The translations under genes were made by a program, and so were the position numbers. A DNA stretch of 6,721 nucleotides from Bacillota bacterium (GTDB lineage: Bacteria; Bacillota; Bacilli; Alicyclobacillales; Alicyclobacillaceae), in NCBI GenBank assembly GCA_021820805.1, contig JAKADF010000191.1, positions 1 to 6,721 on the forward strand, given 5' to 3'. The first letter of the stretch is position 1. Each line of letters begins with the position of its first letter. Of the stretch, positions 1 through 6,643 are shown in pieces. Under the pieces are notes generated by a model that was not told the origin of the DNA, ran no database searches, and saw nothing but the letters and a program-made list of their open reading frames with translations.

Positions 1-30
1 CCTAAAACGTGAGATGAAAACATACAAAAC

Positions 31-140
31 GCGCTGAATCCATGTGAACGGGGGATATCAATATTCAGGGGTGAAGGACTGTGCGATTTTAGTCCTGGGC
101 TACCTTTCGGCCCAAACCCGTCAGCTAACCTCGTAAGCGC
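31..140 (+). promoter_or_regulatory. Cyclic di-AMP riboswitch (ydaO/yuaA class)
   Basis: The leader carries the conserved blocks of the ydaO-type aptamer in the right order: GCTGAATCC near 32-41, an AACGGGGGA block at 47-55, GGGGTGAA at 68-75, a TACCTTTCGGCCC arm at 101-113, and ACCCGTCAGCTAACCTCGTAAGCGC at the 3' end. The closing P1 helix can be read directly, with GCGCT (31-35) pairing perfectly with AGCGC (136-140). This class binds c-di-AMP and typically lowers expression of peptidoglycan hydrolases and potassium/osmolyte transporters when c-di-AMP is high. The next gene is a LysM-transglycosylase, a classic target. No intrinsic terminator lies between P1 and the start codon, so control here is probably translational (inference). 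The promoter lies upstream of the window. Confidence 0.93.
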
Positions 141-143
141 AAG

Positions 144-151
144 AAAGGGAG
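144..151 (+). promoter_or_regulatory. Ribosome binding site of the riboswitch-controlled hydrolase
   Basis: AAAGGGAG lies 9 nt before the GTG at 161 and only 3 nt after the 3' strand of riboswitch helix P1. It supports the GTG start over the out-of-frame ATG at 153. Its position makes access to the ribosome the natural point of control. A CCTTT at 103-107 inside the aptamer could pair with its AAAGG in an alternative fold, but this has not been tested. Confidence 0.7.
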
Positions 152-160
152 AATGTCAAC

Positions 161-958
161 GTGCGCCTGCAAATCAAGCTGTTTTCTATACTAATGGCTT
201 CAGCCATTATTCTATTATCATGTTTCACGGGGCTCTCTCAACTCGTAGATGGTAGAACACGAAATACCGCACAAGACGTCCAACCCATATCTCAAGTTCA
301 CATTCAAAATCGATTAAGAGAAGCCCAAATCAGCCAACATTCAAGTCCGATACCCATTCCTGTTGAAAATAAAATAATAAAAAAACCAATACGAACCTAT
401 GCTGCTTTTCATACGGTAGAAAAGGGCGACACACTTTGGAAGTTATCTGTGCAAAATCACATATCAGTTTCAAGTTTGATGGAAGTGAATCACCTGCACA
501 CTACAGTAATTCAACCCGGACAGAAGCTCTGTGTCTACCTAGGAAGCCAGACGGCTTGGCAAAAGTTGCAACTGCAAAAATATAAACACAGCGGAATTCC
601 ACTGAAACTTATCCCGGTCTATCAGGCTGCAGGACGTAAATTTGGAATACCGTGGACAGTTCTTGCAGCAATCCATCGAGAAGAGACGCATTTTTCTACA
701 GGTAAGGCTGTCAGCTATGCGGGGGCAGAAGGGCCAATGCAATTTATGCCTTCTACATTTCGGTGTTTCGGTGTATGTGCGCCGGGCCATTCAGGAACTC
801 CAGACATTAACAACGTATATGATGCCATCTATACCTGTGCACACATGCTGAAGGCAGAGGGTTATCAAGAACATCCAACCAAAGCCTTATTTGCATATAA
901 TCACTCTCTAGATTACGTACGTGCCGTGCAGAGTGTCGCCAATACTTATGGGGCATGA
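161..958 (+). CDS. Exported LysM-domain lytic murein transglycosylase (SLT family)
   Basis: 265-aa cell-wall hydrolase predicted to cleave the glycan strand between MurNAc and GlcNAc outside the membrane. Residues 1-30 form a short basic start plus a hydrophobic export segment. LLSC at 18-21 could be a weak lipobox, but the following Phe makes lipidation doubtful. After a low-complexity linker, one LysM peptidoglycan-binding domain spans about 83-126 (HTVEKGDTLWKL, then IQPGQKL). The catalytic domain spans about 148-264. E175 in the REETHF motif aligns with the catalytic Glu of ESxF-type lytic transglycosylases, followed by GAEGPMQFMPSTF (188-200) and the C-terminal ALFAYNHS (242-249). Three cysteines (C202, C206, C226) in the catalytic domain are unusual. 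The GTG start is chosen for its AAAGGGAG. Expression should follow the c-di-AMP riboswitch just upstream. It ends 2 bp from the convergent gene, with no terminator between them. Confidence 0.9.
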   Translation: MRLQIKLFSILMASAIILLSCFTGLSQLVDGRTRNTAQDVQPISQVHIQNRLREAQISQHSSPIPIPVENKIIKKPIRTYAAFHTVEKGDTLWKLSVQNHISVSSLMEVNHLHTTVIQPGQKLCVYLGSQTAWQKLQLQKYKHSGIPLKLIPVYQAAGRKFGIPWTVLAAIHREETHFSTGKAVSYAGAEGPMQFMPSTFRCFGVCAPGHSGTPDINNVYDAIYTCAHMLKAEGYQEHPTKALFAYNHSLDYVRAVQSVANTYGA

Positions 959-960
959 AA

Positions 961-1857
961 CTAAACAATACCGTCTAGTATAATTTCATCCAAATGTCGA
1001 CCCACAAACTCGCTTGCTCTTGTCCATGCATGTTTTATTTCATTTGTTTCGGGATCACGATACCATGAATCACCCCAGAATACGTCCATATTCCACTCCC
1101 ATGAAACCTGCTTGTCTTTTACATAATGGTTGTATGTGGTTGGGAAAACAGAAAGAGTGGTGCGCGTTCCACCGAAGCTTGTTGTTTGTAAGATAACTGC
1201 ATGGACATCGTTTCGTACGTGTACACAATTCTAATCTTTGAAAACCTCAATACTGGGTTCATACACAATATTTGTCTCGTGCGGGATTGCCTGCACAAGC
1301 TTCAAAATCGAAATGCCCGAATCAATTGCACTCAAAATGTTGTCTATATTCTCTCCCTGGCCATGGTTATGAATAAGAATATCGCGAACTTGGAGGAATT
1401 GATTTAATGAGCTGGATATTGTTTTTGGGAGCAATCCTTTATCTGCCAAAATAAGAATCGCATCAGAAGCTGAAAAAACTGTTTTTTCTAAAAGGTCCAT
1501 CGTGGCCATAAGGTGGAATAATTCAGATTCTAGGTGATTCCACAATGTCATTAGGGCAACTTTTGGTGAGTTCTTAGCCTCACTCAGAACCTCCTTGACT
1601 AAACTAAATGTTTTATTTGTATAACTAGAAGCACCTCCGGGTTGAATTGGAGCCGTTAAAACCGCCCTTTTTACTGTTTTGCTAAGTTCTGATACAGTCG
1701 GATCCAACTCAAGTTCTTGACCAAATAATTTACCCCTTCTAAACCTTCGCAGCATATCCCGAATTTCAGCTTTAAACATAATGACAACCCAAATGACAAT
1801 TATCGGCCATAAAATGACAGCAACAGCACGCAAAAAATCTGATAAGTGTCCCATCAA
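961..1857 (-). pseudogene. TM-anchored HEPN-like protein of unknown function, interrupted by an in-frame TAG
   Basis: The upstream part (1857-1231) encodes 208 residues. It starts with a single membrane helix (about 10-28) and a basic cytoplasmic stretch, RRFRRGKLFGQELEL (37-51). A helical domain at about 95-192 follows, containing VRDILIHNHG; R158-x4-H163 resembles the R-x4-6-H motif of HEPN domains. A TAG (1233-1231) then stops the frame. The same frame continues for 89 protein-like codons (QTTSFGGTRTTLSVFPTT, VSWEWNMDVFWGDSWYRDP) to a second TAG at 963-961. The later segment has no in-frame ATG, GTG or TTG until its 48th codon, so it cannot start on its own as a complete domain. One C-to-T change (CAG to TAG) would explain the break. 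The start is TTG at 1857 or ATG at 1854; GGGG at 1867-1870 suits the TTG better. Alternatives are a functional 208-aa product, readthrough or a sequencing error. Confidence 0.65.
1231..1233 (-). other. In-frame TAG splitting the HEPN-like gene
   Basis: On the minus strand the frame reads GAT TAG AAT TGT GTA. Upstream residues PSIEVFKD and downstream residues NCVHVRNDVHAVILQTT join naturally across the stop. No frame shift is needed, so the lesion is a single nonsense codon rather than an indel. No readthrough context or recoding structure is recognisable by eye. Confidence 0.75.
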
Positions 1858-1904
1858 AGTGGTGTGCCCCCAATTTCAAAAGTCACATGAGTTGCTTTTC
1901 TCGT

Positions 1905-1934
1905 AAAGTAGCAAAGGACAAAATTAAAGGTCAA
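1905..1934 (-). promoter_or_regulatory. Weak candidate promoter for the HEPN-like gene
   Basis: On the minus strand TTGACC (1934-1929) is a near-consensus -35 hexamer. It is followed after 18 nt by TACTTT (1910-1905), a poor -10. The position, about 48 nt upstream of the TTG start, is sensible. The -10 match is weak enough that this is only a candidate. Confidence 0.25.
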
Positions 1935-2185
1935 GGTCTTGTGCTCACATCAAGCTTAATAACTAGAGGCATTATCAAAAATAAAATGCATAAAATGGAA
2001 ATAGCAATTTATCCAAACTTAGAAAGTGGTTGAGGCAATACCGTCTCTGACAAATGATGACGACCTATTTGTGATGGGAGCCTGCATTTTAGCAGACGGA
2101 GGAGATATGGCACAGCAAGCAGGCACGTAATTTTTAAATGTAATTTGTTCCTGTCTGTTAAAATAGATTTCAACCAGCCGGCCAT

Positions 2186-2211
2186 GACCTCTTGTTATAG
2201 GTCGCTTTTTT
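2186..2211 (+). terminator. Small hairpin plus T-run, possible weak terminator or attenuator
   Basis: GACCT (2186-2190) pairs with AGGTC (2199-2203) around an 8-nt loop. A GC and then six T residues follow (2206-2211). The 5-bp stem is short for an efficient intrinsic terminator. It lies about 90 nt before helD, so it could end a short transcript from upstream or attenuate a helD leader; the promoter position is unknown. Confidence 0.3.
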
Positions 2212-2301
2212 ACCTGTAAATTATTTCTCTGTGTATATCACCTGAAGAATATTGTCGTGTGGTTTTACGTGAATATTTAAAATGGGAGTTGGCTTCATCG
2301 A

Positions 2302-4653
2302 ATGACGGATATGAATTGGCACGAAGAAGAAGAACGTGTGGAAATGGTAATAAAGAAGATGAAAAAACGGATTGAAGATTTAGAGAAGGAAGTAGGACAA
2401 GTAAGAAACGATGTGATAAACATCCGTAAGCATTTTTGGGATGAAGTTAACATCAATTTAAGCAACCCTGACGATATCATTGAAACGCACTTTACATTAA
2501 AACAGCAGGCCGAAGTTCTATCAGAACGGGAACGTAGGTACCGTCTGTCCGTTTCGGCGCTTAAATCACTAAGCCGTTCAGTTTCATCTCCTTATTTTGG
2601 CCGCATTGATTTTGCGGAAGGTGGAATCGAGAACCCAGAGCAGATATATATCGGTACATCATCTTTTCGGGATGAAAAAAATGATATTTTCTTGGTTTAC
2701 GATTGGCGTGCTCCGATATCGAGTTTGTACTATGATTATGGTCCTGGACCTGCGACATATCAGGCTCCACTTGGAGACATCTCTGGAACAATTTCTTTAA
2801 AGCGGCAATTTACAATACGTGACGGCCATATTCGCTTTATGTTCGACACCGGCGTTACGATTGGTGATGAACTTCTGATGCAGGTTCTTAGCAGACACTC
2901 AGATGCAGAAATGAAAAGTATTGTTGCGACCATTCAAAAGGAGCAAAACCGCATTATCAGAAATGATCGAAGCAGGCTTTTAGTTGTGGAAGGAGCCGCT
3001 GGAAGCGGAAAAACATCAGCCGCACTTCAGCGTGTAGCATATCTTTTGTATAAACATAGGCAGTCGCTCCATGCCGACCAAATGGTTCTTTTCTCACCAA
3101 ACCCGCTGTTCAACAGTTATGTGTCGACAGTCTTGCCTGAACTAGGTGAAGAGAACATGCAGCAAACAACATTTCAAGAATATTTGGACTATCGTCTCGG
3201 CTCGGAATTTACATTGGAGGACTCATTTAGTCAAATTGAGTATATGTTAACATTGGTTAATGACCCTGGTTACGAGGCAAGAGCAGCAGGCATATCTTAC
3301 AAATCATCTGTTGAATTTCTAAACGTGATCCGCTCGTATGTAAAACTTTTGGAGCATGAAGGCATGTTTTTTTTACCCGTTAAATTTAGGGGCCGAGTCA
3401 TTGTATCAGCAAAAAATATTTCCAAACGGTTTTATTCGTTTGATTCGTCCATTCGATTGGCTAACCGAATCGAACTGTGCCGAAAATGGCTTTTAAGGAA
3501 GCTTTCTATTTTTGCAGAATCTGAAATGAAAGAAGAGTGGGTGGAGGAAGAGATTAACCTGCTGGACCCCGATGATTATCATCGTTCCTACAAGCAATTA
3601 CGCCGTGCCAAGCGAGGTAAAGGCGTGTCGTTTGATGACTACGAGACAGAAAAAAATTTATTATCTCAAATGGTTATCAGAAAACATTTAAAGCCTATTC
3701 GCGCTTGGATAAAACAGTTGCAGTTTGTGAACACGCATGCTCTTTACCGACAAATGTTCGCGAATGAGACGCTTTTTACAAAAATTGTAGGGGATGTTGC
3801 CACCCCAAAAGAATGGCCTTTGATTTGTGCGCAGACGATTGAAAAGTTAGACCGTTTGGAATTAGCAGCGGAGGACGCAACGCCGTTTCTGTATCTGCGA
3901 GAATATGTGCAAGGCTTACATACAAATACGTCTGTCCGTCACGTGATTATAGACGAGGTACAGGATTACTCTCCAGTGCAATTGGAGTTTCTAAAAAGGT
4001 TATTCCCGCGCAGCCGGATGACACTACTTGGTGATCTTAACCAAGCAATATATACTCACGAGTCTGCATTCGAGAAACCAGCTTTCCTTTCTGGGTTATA
4101 CGGTGTGGAGCAAACTGAAATTATCCGTCTTCAGAAAAGCTACCGTTCTACAAAAGAAATTGTCGAATTCACTCGCGGGATGGTGCAAAATGGGGGCGAT
4201 ATTATATCTTTCAATCGTTCCGGTGATAAACCGACAGTTCAAGTAGTATCCAGTTGGGGACAACGTATGGATGCAATAGCAAAGGATATCGAATCTCTGC
4301 AAATGAATGGGTACGAATCGATTGCTGTCATTTGCAAGACAATGGAAGAGAGCACAGACGCCTATTGTGAACTCCATGTGTTTTTAGAGCTTAGACTTGT
4401 TACAAAATTTACCCCAACATTTGAGAAAGGAACAGTTGTTATCCCTGCATATCTGGCAAAAGGCGTTGAATTCGATGCGGTAATAATTTATGATGGCTCA
4501 AAAGATCAGTACAGCCGTGAAAATGAGCGTAAGTTGTTCTATACTGCATGTACGCGCGCAATGCACAAATTGCACATTTTTGCCCTGGGCGGGCCAAGCC
4601 CTTTTATTATGGAGCAAGATGCAAGCACATACATGTTTCTGGGGTCACAATAA
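2302..4653 (+). CDS. helD: HelD, RNA polymerase-recycling UvrD-like ATPase
   Basis: 783-aa superfamily 1 helicase-like ATPase, close in length to B. subtilis HelD/YvgS (about 774 aa) and very similar along its whole length as I recall that protein. HelD binds core RNA polymerase and uses ATP to pry it from nucleic acid so that stalled enzyme can be recycled. The charged coiled-coil N-terminus (about 1-90) is the part that enters the RNA polymerase secondary channel in known HelD structures. The motor motifs are complete: IQKEQNRIIR (211-220, Q-like motif), Walker A GAAGSGKTS (231-239, K237), Walker B-like DEVQD (551-555), GDLNQAIY (577-584), SYRST (613-617), KGVEFDAVIIYD (720-731) and YTACTRAMHKL with R752. 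The linker between the ATPase halves (about 300-530) holds the HelD-specific region. The start is the first ATG; GGGAG sits 13 nt upstream, a slightly long spacing. The gene appears intact and lacks a clear terminator downstream. Confidence 0.95.
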   Translation: MTDMNWHEEEERVEMVIKKMKKRIEDLEKEVGQVRNDVINIRKHFWDEVNINLSNPDDIIETHFTLKQQAEVLSERERRYRLSVSALKSLSRSVSSPYFGRIDFAEGGIENPEQIYIGTSSFRDEKNDIFLVYDWRAPISSLYYDYGPGPATYQAPLGDISGTISLKRQFTIRDGHIRFMFDTGVTIGDELLMQVLSRHSDAEMKSIVATIQKEQNRIIRNDRSRLLVVEGAAGSGKTSAALQRVAYLLYKHRQSLHADQMVLFSPNPLFNSYVSTVLPELGEENMQQTTFQEYLDYRLGSEFTLEDSFSQIEYMLTLVNDPGYEARAAGISYKSSVEFLNVIRSYVKLLEHEGMFFLPVKFRGRVIVSAKNISKRFYSFDSSIRLANRIELCRKWLLRKLSIFAESEMKEEWVEEEINLLDPDDYHRSYKQLRRAKRGKGVSFDDYETEKNLLSQMVIRKHLKPIRAWIKQLQFVNTHALYRQMFANETLFTKIVGDVATPKEWPLICAQTIEKLDRLELAAEDATPFLYLREYVQGLHTNTSVRHVIIDEVQDYSPVQLEFLKRLFPRSRMTLLGDLNQAIYTHESAFEKPAFLSGLYGVEQTEIIRLQKSYRSTKEIVEFTRGMVQNGGDIISFNRSGDKPTVQVVSSWGQRMDAIAKDIESLQMNGYESIAVICKTMEESTDAYCELHVFLELRLVTKFTPTFEKGTVVIPAYLAKGVEFDAVIIYDGSKDQYSRENERKLFYTACTRAMHKLHIFALGGPSPFIMEQDASTYMFLGSQ

Positions 4654-4716
4654 ATCTCTTAATTTCGCAGTAGTCGAAGTATATCAATTTTACTTTGAAG
4701 ATTACGGGAAACATTT

Positions 4717-4875
4717 TTGAGTGGTGATGCAGTTCGTTGCCGCTCTTTTTTATTAATAATAGTTATTTTTTTAACGGGAGTAGTCTTTTTTCATCATGTC
4801 GAAAACGCCCAAGCAAAATATGATGTTTATGTAGGTAATTCTTATTCCGACATTTATAGAAGGAGCCGAAAGTGA
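4717..4875 (+). CDS. 52-aa exported or membrane peptide, unrecognised
   Basis: A TTG start at 4717 follows GGGAA (4706-4710) at a workable 6-nt spacing. The frame runs 52 codons to TGA at 4873-4875, one base before the ATG of the next gene. The product has a few polar residues with one Arg, a hydrophobic helix (about 11-25, FLLIIVIFLTGVVFF), then HHVENAQAKYDVYVG. ENAQA followed by K fits a signal peptidase I AxA site, which would release a short mature peptide of about 19 residues ending YRRSRK. It may instead stay as a single-pass membrane protein. The next gene's AGAAGGAG lies inside its last codons, so the two are probably translationally coupled. No family was recognised, and it could be the remnant of a longer secreted protein. 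The TTG is the only plausible start in this frame. Confidence 0.5.
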   Translation: MSGDAVRCRSFLLIIVIFLTGVVFFHHVENAQAKYDVYVGNSYSDIYRRSRK

Positions 4876-4876
4876 A

Positions 4877-5464
4877 ATGAAGCCATTATGGTTCTTTGCT
4901 CCTATACACGATGCGGTCATTGGTGTAGACAAAAAAACGGTAAAGTGGCTGAAACGTCACTCGCATCTAGTGACTGCACTGTTAGCGCTAGGCATTTTGC
5001 TTTGGATTCATCATTTATGGTATATAGTATCCGTTATAGTGATAGGTGGCATCAGCTACTTTTTCGGGCTTTCGGTAGCTTTTGTAGTGAGTCTTGCCTC
5101 TGTCGCGATAAATTTGTTATATACGCATGAGCCAAACTATATTTTAACGATGGAACCTGCAAAACTTGCGAGCTATGTCTGTGTGGCGTGGCTAGGTTTC
5201 CATCATAGACAGCAAAAACGATTTCAAAAGCATCAATCACAGCAAGCTACTTTTCAACAGCATCCCGACCAAGTAGTTCCATGGTCGGTTGCAAATGAAA
5301 TTCGAACATCTTTAGCGTCTGTAAGGTATTTATTATTTCCCATTCAGGAGAGCCATAAGTTACGAGAGGTAGACGTATTGACGGATGAGTTAGCCAGACT
5401 TGAGAAGATGTTTGAACAAATCGAAAAGGACAGTATTAAGCAAAGTAAAAAAATATCAAATTAA
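4877..5464 (+). CDS. DUF4118/KdpD-like membrane protein with a degenerate histidine-kinase DHp domain
   Basis: 195-aa protein starting at ATG with AGAAGGAG 11 nt upstream. Residues about 28-108 are three or four membrane segments. The stretch YFFGLSVAFVVSLASVAINL (61-80), followed by YTHEPNYILTMEPAKLA, resembles the DUF4118 membrane domain found in KdpD and related sensor kinases. After a Gln/His-rich linker, residues about 136-186 look like a two-helix histidine-kinase dimerisation domain. Its H-box reads ANEIRTSLASVR, with N140 where kinases have the phosphorylated His, and helix 2 reads DELARLEKMFEQIEKD. The protein ends there; no HATPase domain follows and the terminator starts at once. 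It cannot autophosphorylate in the usual way. It may act as a dimerising decoy, a scaffold or a regulator of a kinase, or it may be a decayed kinase. The domain assignment is by eye from the pattern. Confidence 0.75.
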   Translation: MKPLWFFAPIHDAVIGVDKKTVKWLKRHSHLVTALLALGILLWIHHLWYIVSVIVIGGISYFFGLSVAFVVSLASVAINLLYTHEPNYILTMEPAKLASYVCVAWLGFHHRQQKRFQKHQSQQATFQQHPDQVVPWSVANEIRTSLASVRYLLFPIQESHKLREVDVLTDELARLEKMFEQIEKDSIKQSKKISN

Positions 5465-5507
5465 AAAAGAGACATATCACCCAAGCTTCGGATGATATGT
5501 CTCTTTT
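5465..5507. terminator. Strong bidirectional intrinsic terminator
   Basis: AAAAGAGACATATCA (5465-5479) and TGATATGTCTCTTTT (5493-5507) form a perfect 15-bp stem around a 13-nt loop that contains the palindrome AAGCTT. T-runs follow on both strands: TTTTATT on plus, TTTTTT on minus. It begins directly after the plus-strand stop codon and ends 6 bp before the minus-strand stop, so it serves both convergent genes. Confidence 0.93.
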
Positions 5508-5513
5508 ATTAGC

Positions 5514-6635
5514 TTATTTCCATACATCGTTTGCAATTTCAACGACATGTTTAAGTTTTGCCCATTGCTCTTCTTCTGTAAGTAAATTTCCTTCCTCAGT
5601 TGATGCAAACCCACATTGCGGGCTTAAGCACAGTTGATCTAAATTGACATAACGGGTTGCTTCGTCAATCCGTCGTTTAATGTCATCTGGATTTTCTAAC
5701 TCGCCAAATTTAGAGGTAACTAATCCCAGAACAATCTGCAAGTCTTTTCGTTTTACAAATCGAAGAGGTTCGAAACCGCCTGCACGGTCAGTATCATATT
5801 CAAGGAAAAATCCGTCGATGTTCAGATTATCAAATAATGTTTGTGCTACCGGTTCATATCCGCCAGAAGCAATCCATGTGGAACGGAAGTTGCCTCGACA
5901 AATGTGCATAGTAATTTTTAGATCATCCGGCCTGTTTGCCACAGCTTTATTAATAGTATTTGCATACAAAACGCGCAGTCTATTTGGGTCTATTCCGCGT
6001 GATTTCAGTTGCTCCGTTTGTTCATCTGAACACAGGTAAGCCCAAGCTGTGTCATCTAACTGTAAATACCTACATCCCGCTCTGTAGAATGCTTGAATTG
6101 CCTTTTTATAAGTAGAGGCTAAATCGCCAAAAAACTCTTCTTGGTCGCTATATACACTTTGGTCAATTTCTCCTCTAAAATGTAGCATGCTTGGACTAGG
6201 AATAGTCATTTTAGCCGTATGTGTACCAGCGACACTTTGTAGAAATTTGTAATCTTCCAGCATTGGATGGTTTGTAAAGTCTAGTTTGCTAACTACTCTT
6301 ATGGAATGAGATTTGGTTATTTGTTGATGGAATTGTATACCGCGTTCTGGCTGATAGCCCTCAACACCGTCTAAGTTTTCAAGAAAATCAAAGTGCCAGT
6401 ATGCACGTCTAAATTCGCCGTCTGTTACGGCTAAAAGCCCAATCTCTTTTTGTTTTTCAACAATTCGGCGAATCTCTTCATTTTCTACAAGGCGCAATTG
6501 TTCTGCAGTAATGTCGCCAGATGCTTTTTGTAAACGGGCTTTCTTAATTCGTTCAGGTCTTAATAAACTACCAACTTGATCTGCTCGAAATGGTGGTACA
6601 TTTCGGTGAAGCGATAAGGCGGAGTCTTGTGTCAA
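5514..6635 (-). CDS. Cobalamin-independent methionine synthase family protein (YxjG/YxjH type)
   Basis: A homologue of the catalytic C-terminal half of MetE, which transfers a methyl group to homocysteine to form methionine in the cytoplasm. From the TTG at 6635 it is 373 aa, matching B. subtilis YxjG/YxjH (about 375-380 aa) and about half of full MetE. Near the start is FRADQVGSLLRP (16-27), then AVTDGEFRRAYWHFDFLENL (69-88). The four zinc ligands expected for the thiolate-activating site are present: H244 and C246 in MHICRGNF, E279 in FFLEYDTD, and C341 in SPQCGF. LDDTAWAYLC at about 193-202 is also typical of the family. The methyl donor of the short YxjG-type proteins is not settled by sequence. 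The gene faces the degenerate kinase across a shared terminator. In Bacillus such genes often have an S-box (SAM) leader; the 86 bp available upstream show none. Confidence 0.92.
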   Translation of the reverse strand: MTQDSALSLHRNVPPFRADQVGSLLRPERIKKARLQKASGDITAEQLRLVENEEIRRIVEKQKEIGLLAVTDGEFRRAYWHFDFLENLDGVEGYQPERGIQFHQQITKSHSIRVVSKLDFTNHPMLEDYKFLQSVAGTHTAKMTIPSPSMLHFRGEIDQSVYSDQEEFFGDLASTYKKAIQAFYRAGCRYLQLDDTAWAYLCSDEQTEQLKSRGIDPNRLRVLYANTINKAVANRPDDLKITMHICRGNFRSTWIASGGYEPVAQTLFDNLNIDGFFLEYDTDRAGGFEPLRFVKRKDLQIVLGLVTSKFGELENPDDIKRRIDEATRYVNLDQLCLSPQCGFASTEEGNLLTEEEQWAKLKHVVEIANDVWK

Positions 6636-6643
6636 TTGTATTT

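Larger units (their letters stand above)
1858..2301. other. 444-bp intergenic region between divergent genes
   Basis: This stretch separates the minus-strand HEPN-like gene from helD and should hold both promoters. It is A+T-rich with no recognisable RNA gene, repeat array or mobile-element end. Visible items are the weak minus-strand promoter candidate near 1905-1934, a short open frame at 2026-2130 (+), a 58-codon open frame at 2009-2185 (-) antisense to it, and a small hairpin with a T-run at 2186-2211. Neither open frame has a well-placed ribosome binding site. No convincing promoter for helD was found; the best -10-like element is TATATC near 2234, without a good -35. GGGAG at 2284-2288 is the probable helD ribosome binding site. 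Confidence 0.6.

Noticed and set aside
1014..1407. Plus-strand open frames across 1014-1196 and 1201-1407
   Set aside because: They are antisense to the interrupted minus-strand gene, whose frame has better protein character. They lack ribosome binding sites.
966..2046. 11-bp direct repeat CAATACCGTCT at 966-976 and 2036-2046 bracketing the broken HEPN-like gene
   Set aside because: Several 11-bp matches are expected by chance in 6.7 kb. One copy lies within coding sequence, and no inverted repeats or integrase accompany them.
2026..2130. 34-codon plus-strand open frame starting GTG, with an acidic protein-like sequence (DDDLFVMGACILADGGD)
   Set aside because: A stop lies two codons upstream, there is no ribosome binding site, and no family was recognised. 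It could be a gene remnant but cannot be supported from sequence alone.
2009..2185. 58-codon minus-strand ATG frame with a Leu-rich middle, antisense to the 34-codon frame
   Set aside because: AAGAGG lies only 2 nt before the ATG, which is too close, and the Leu and basic content is typical of an antisense or random frame. No similarity was recognised.
4096..4377. 93-codon minus-strand frame inside helD
   Set aside because: Fully antisense to conserved helicase motifs of helD, and the translated sequence has no protein-like features.
5680..6039. 119-codon plus-strand frame inside the methionine synthase gene
   Set aside because: Antisense to the conserved zinc-site region. Its Ser/Arg-rich composition is typical of a shadow frame.
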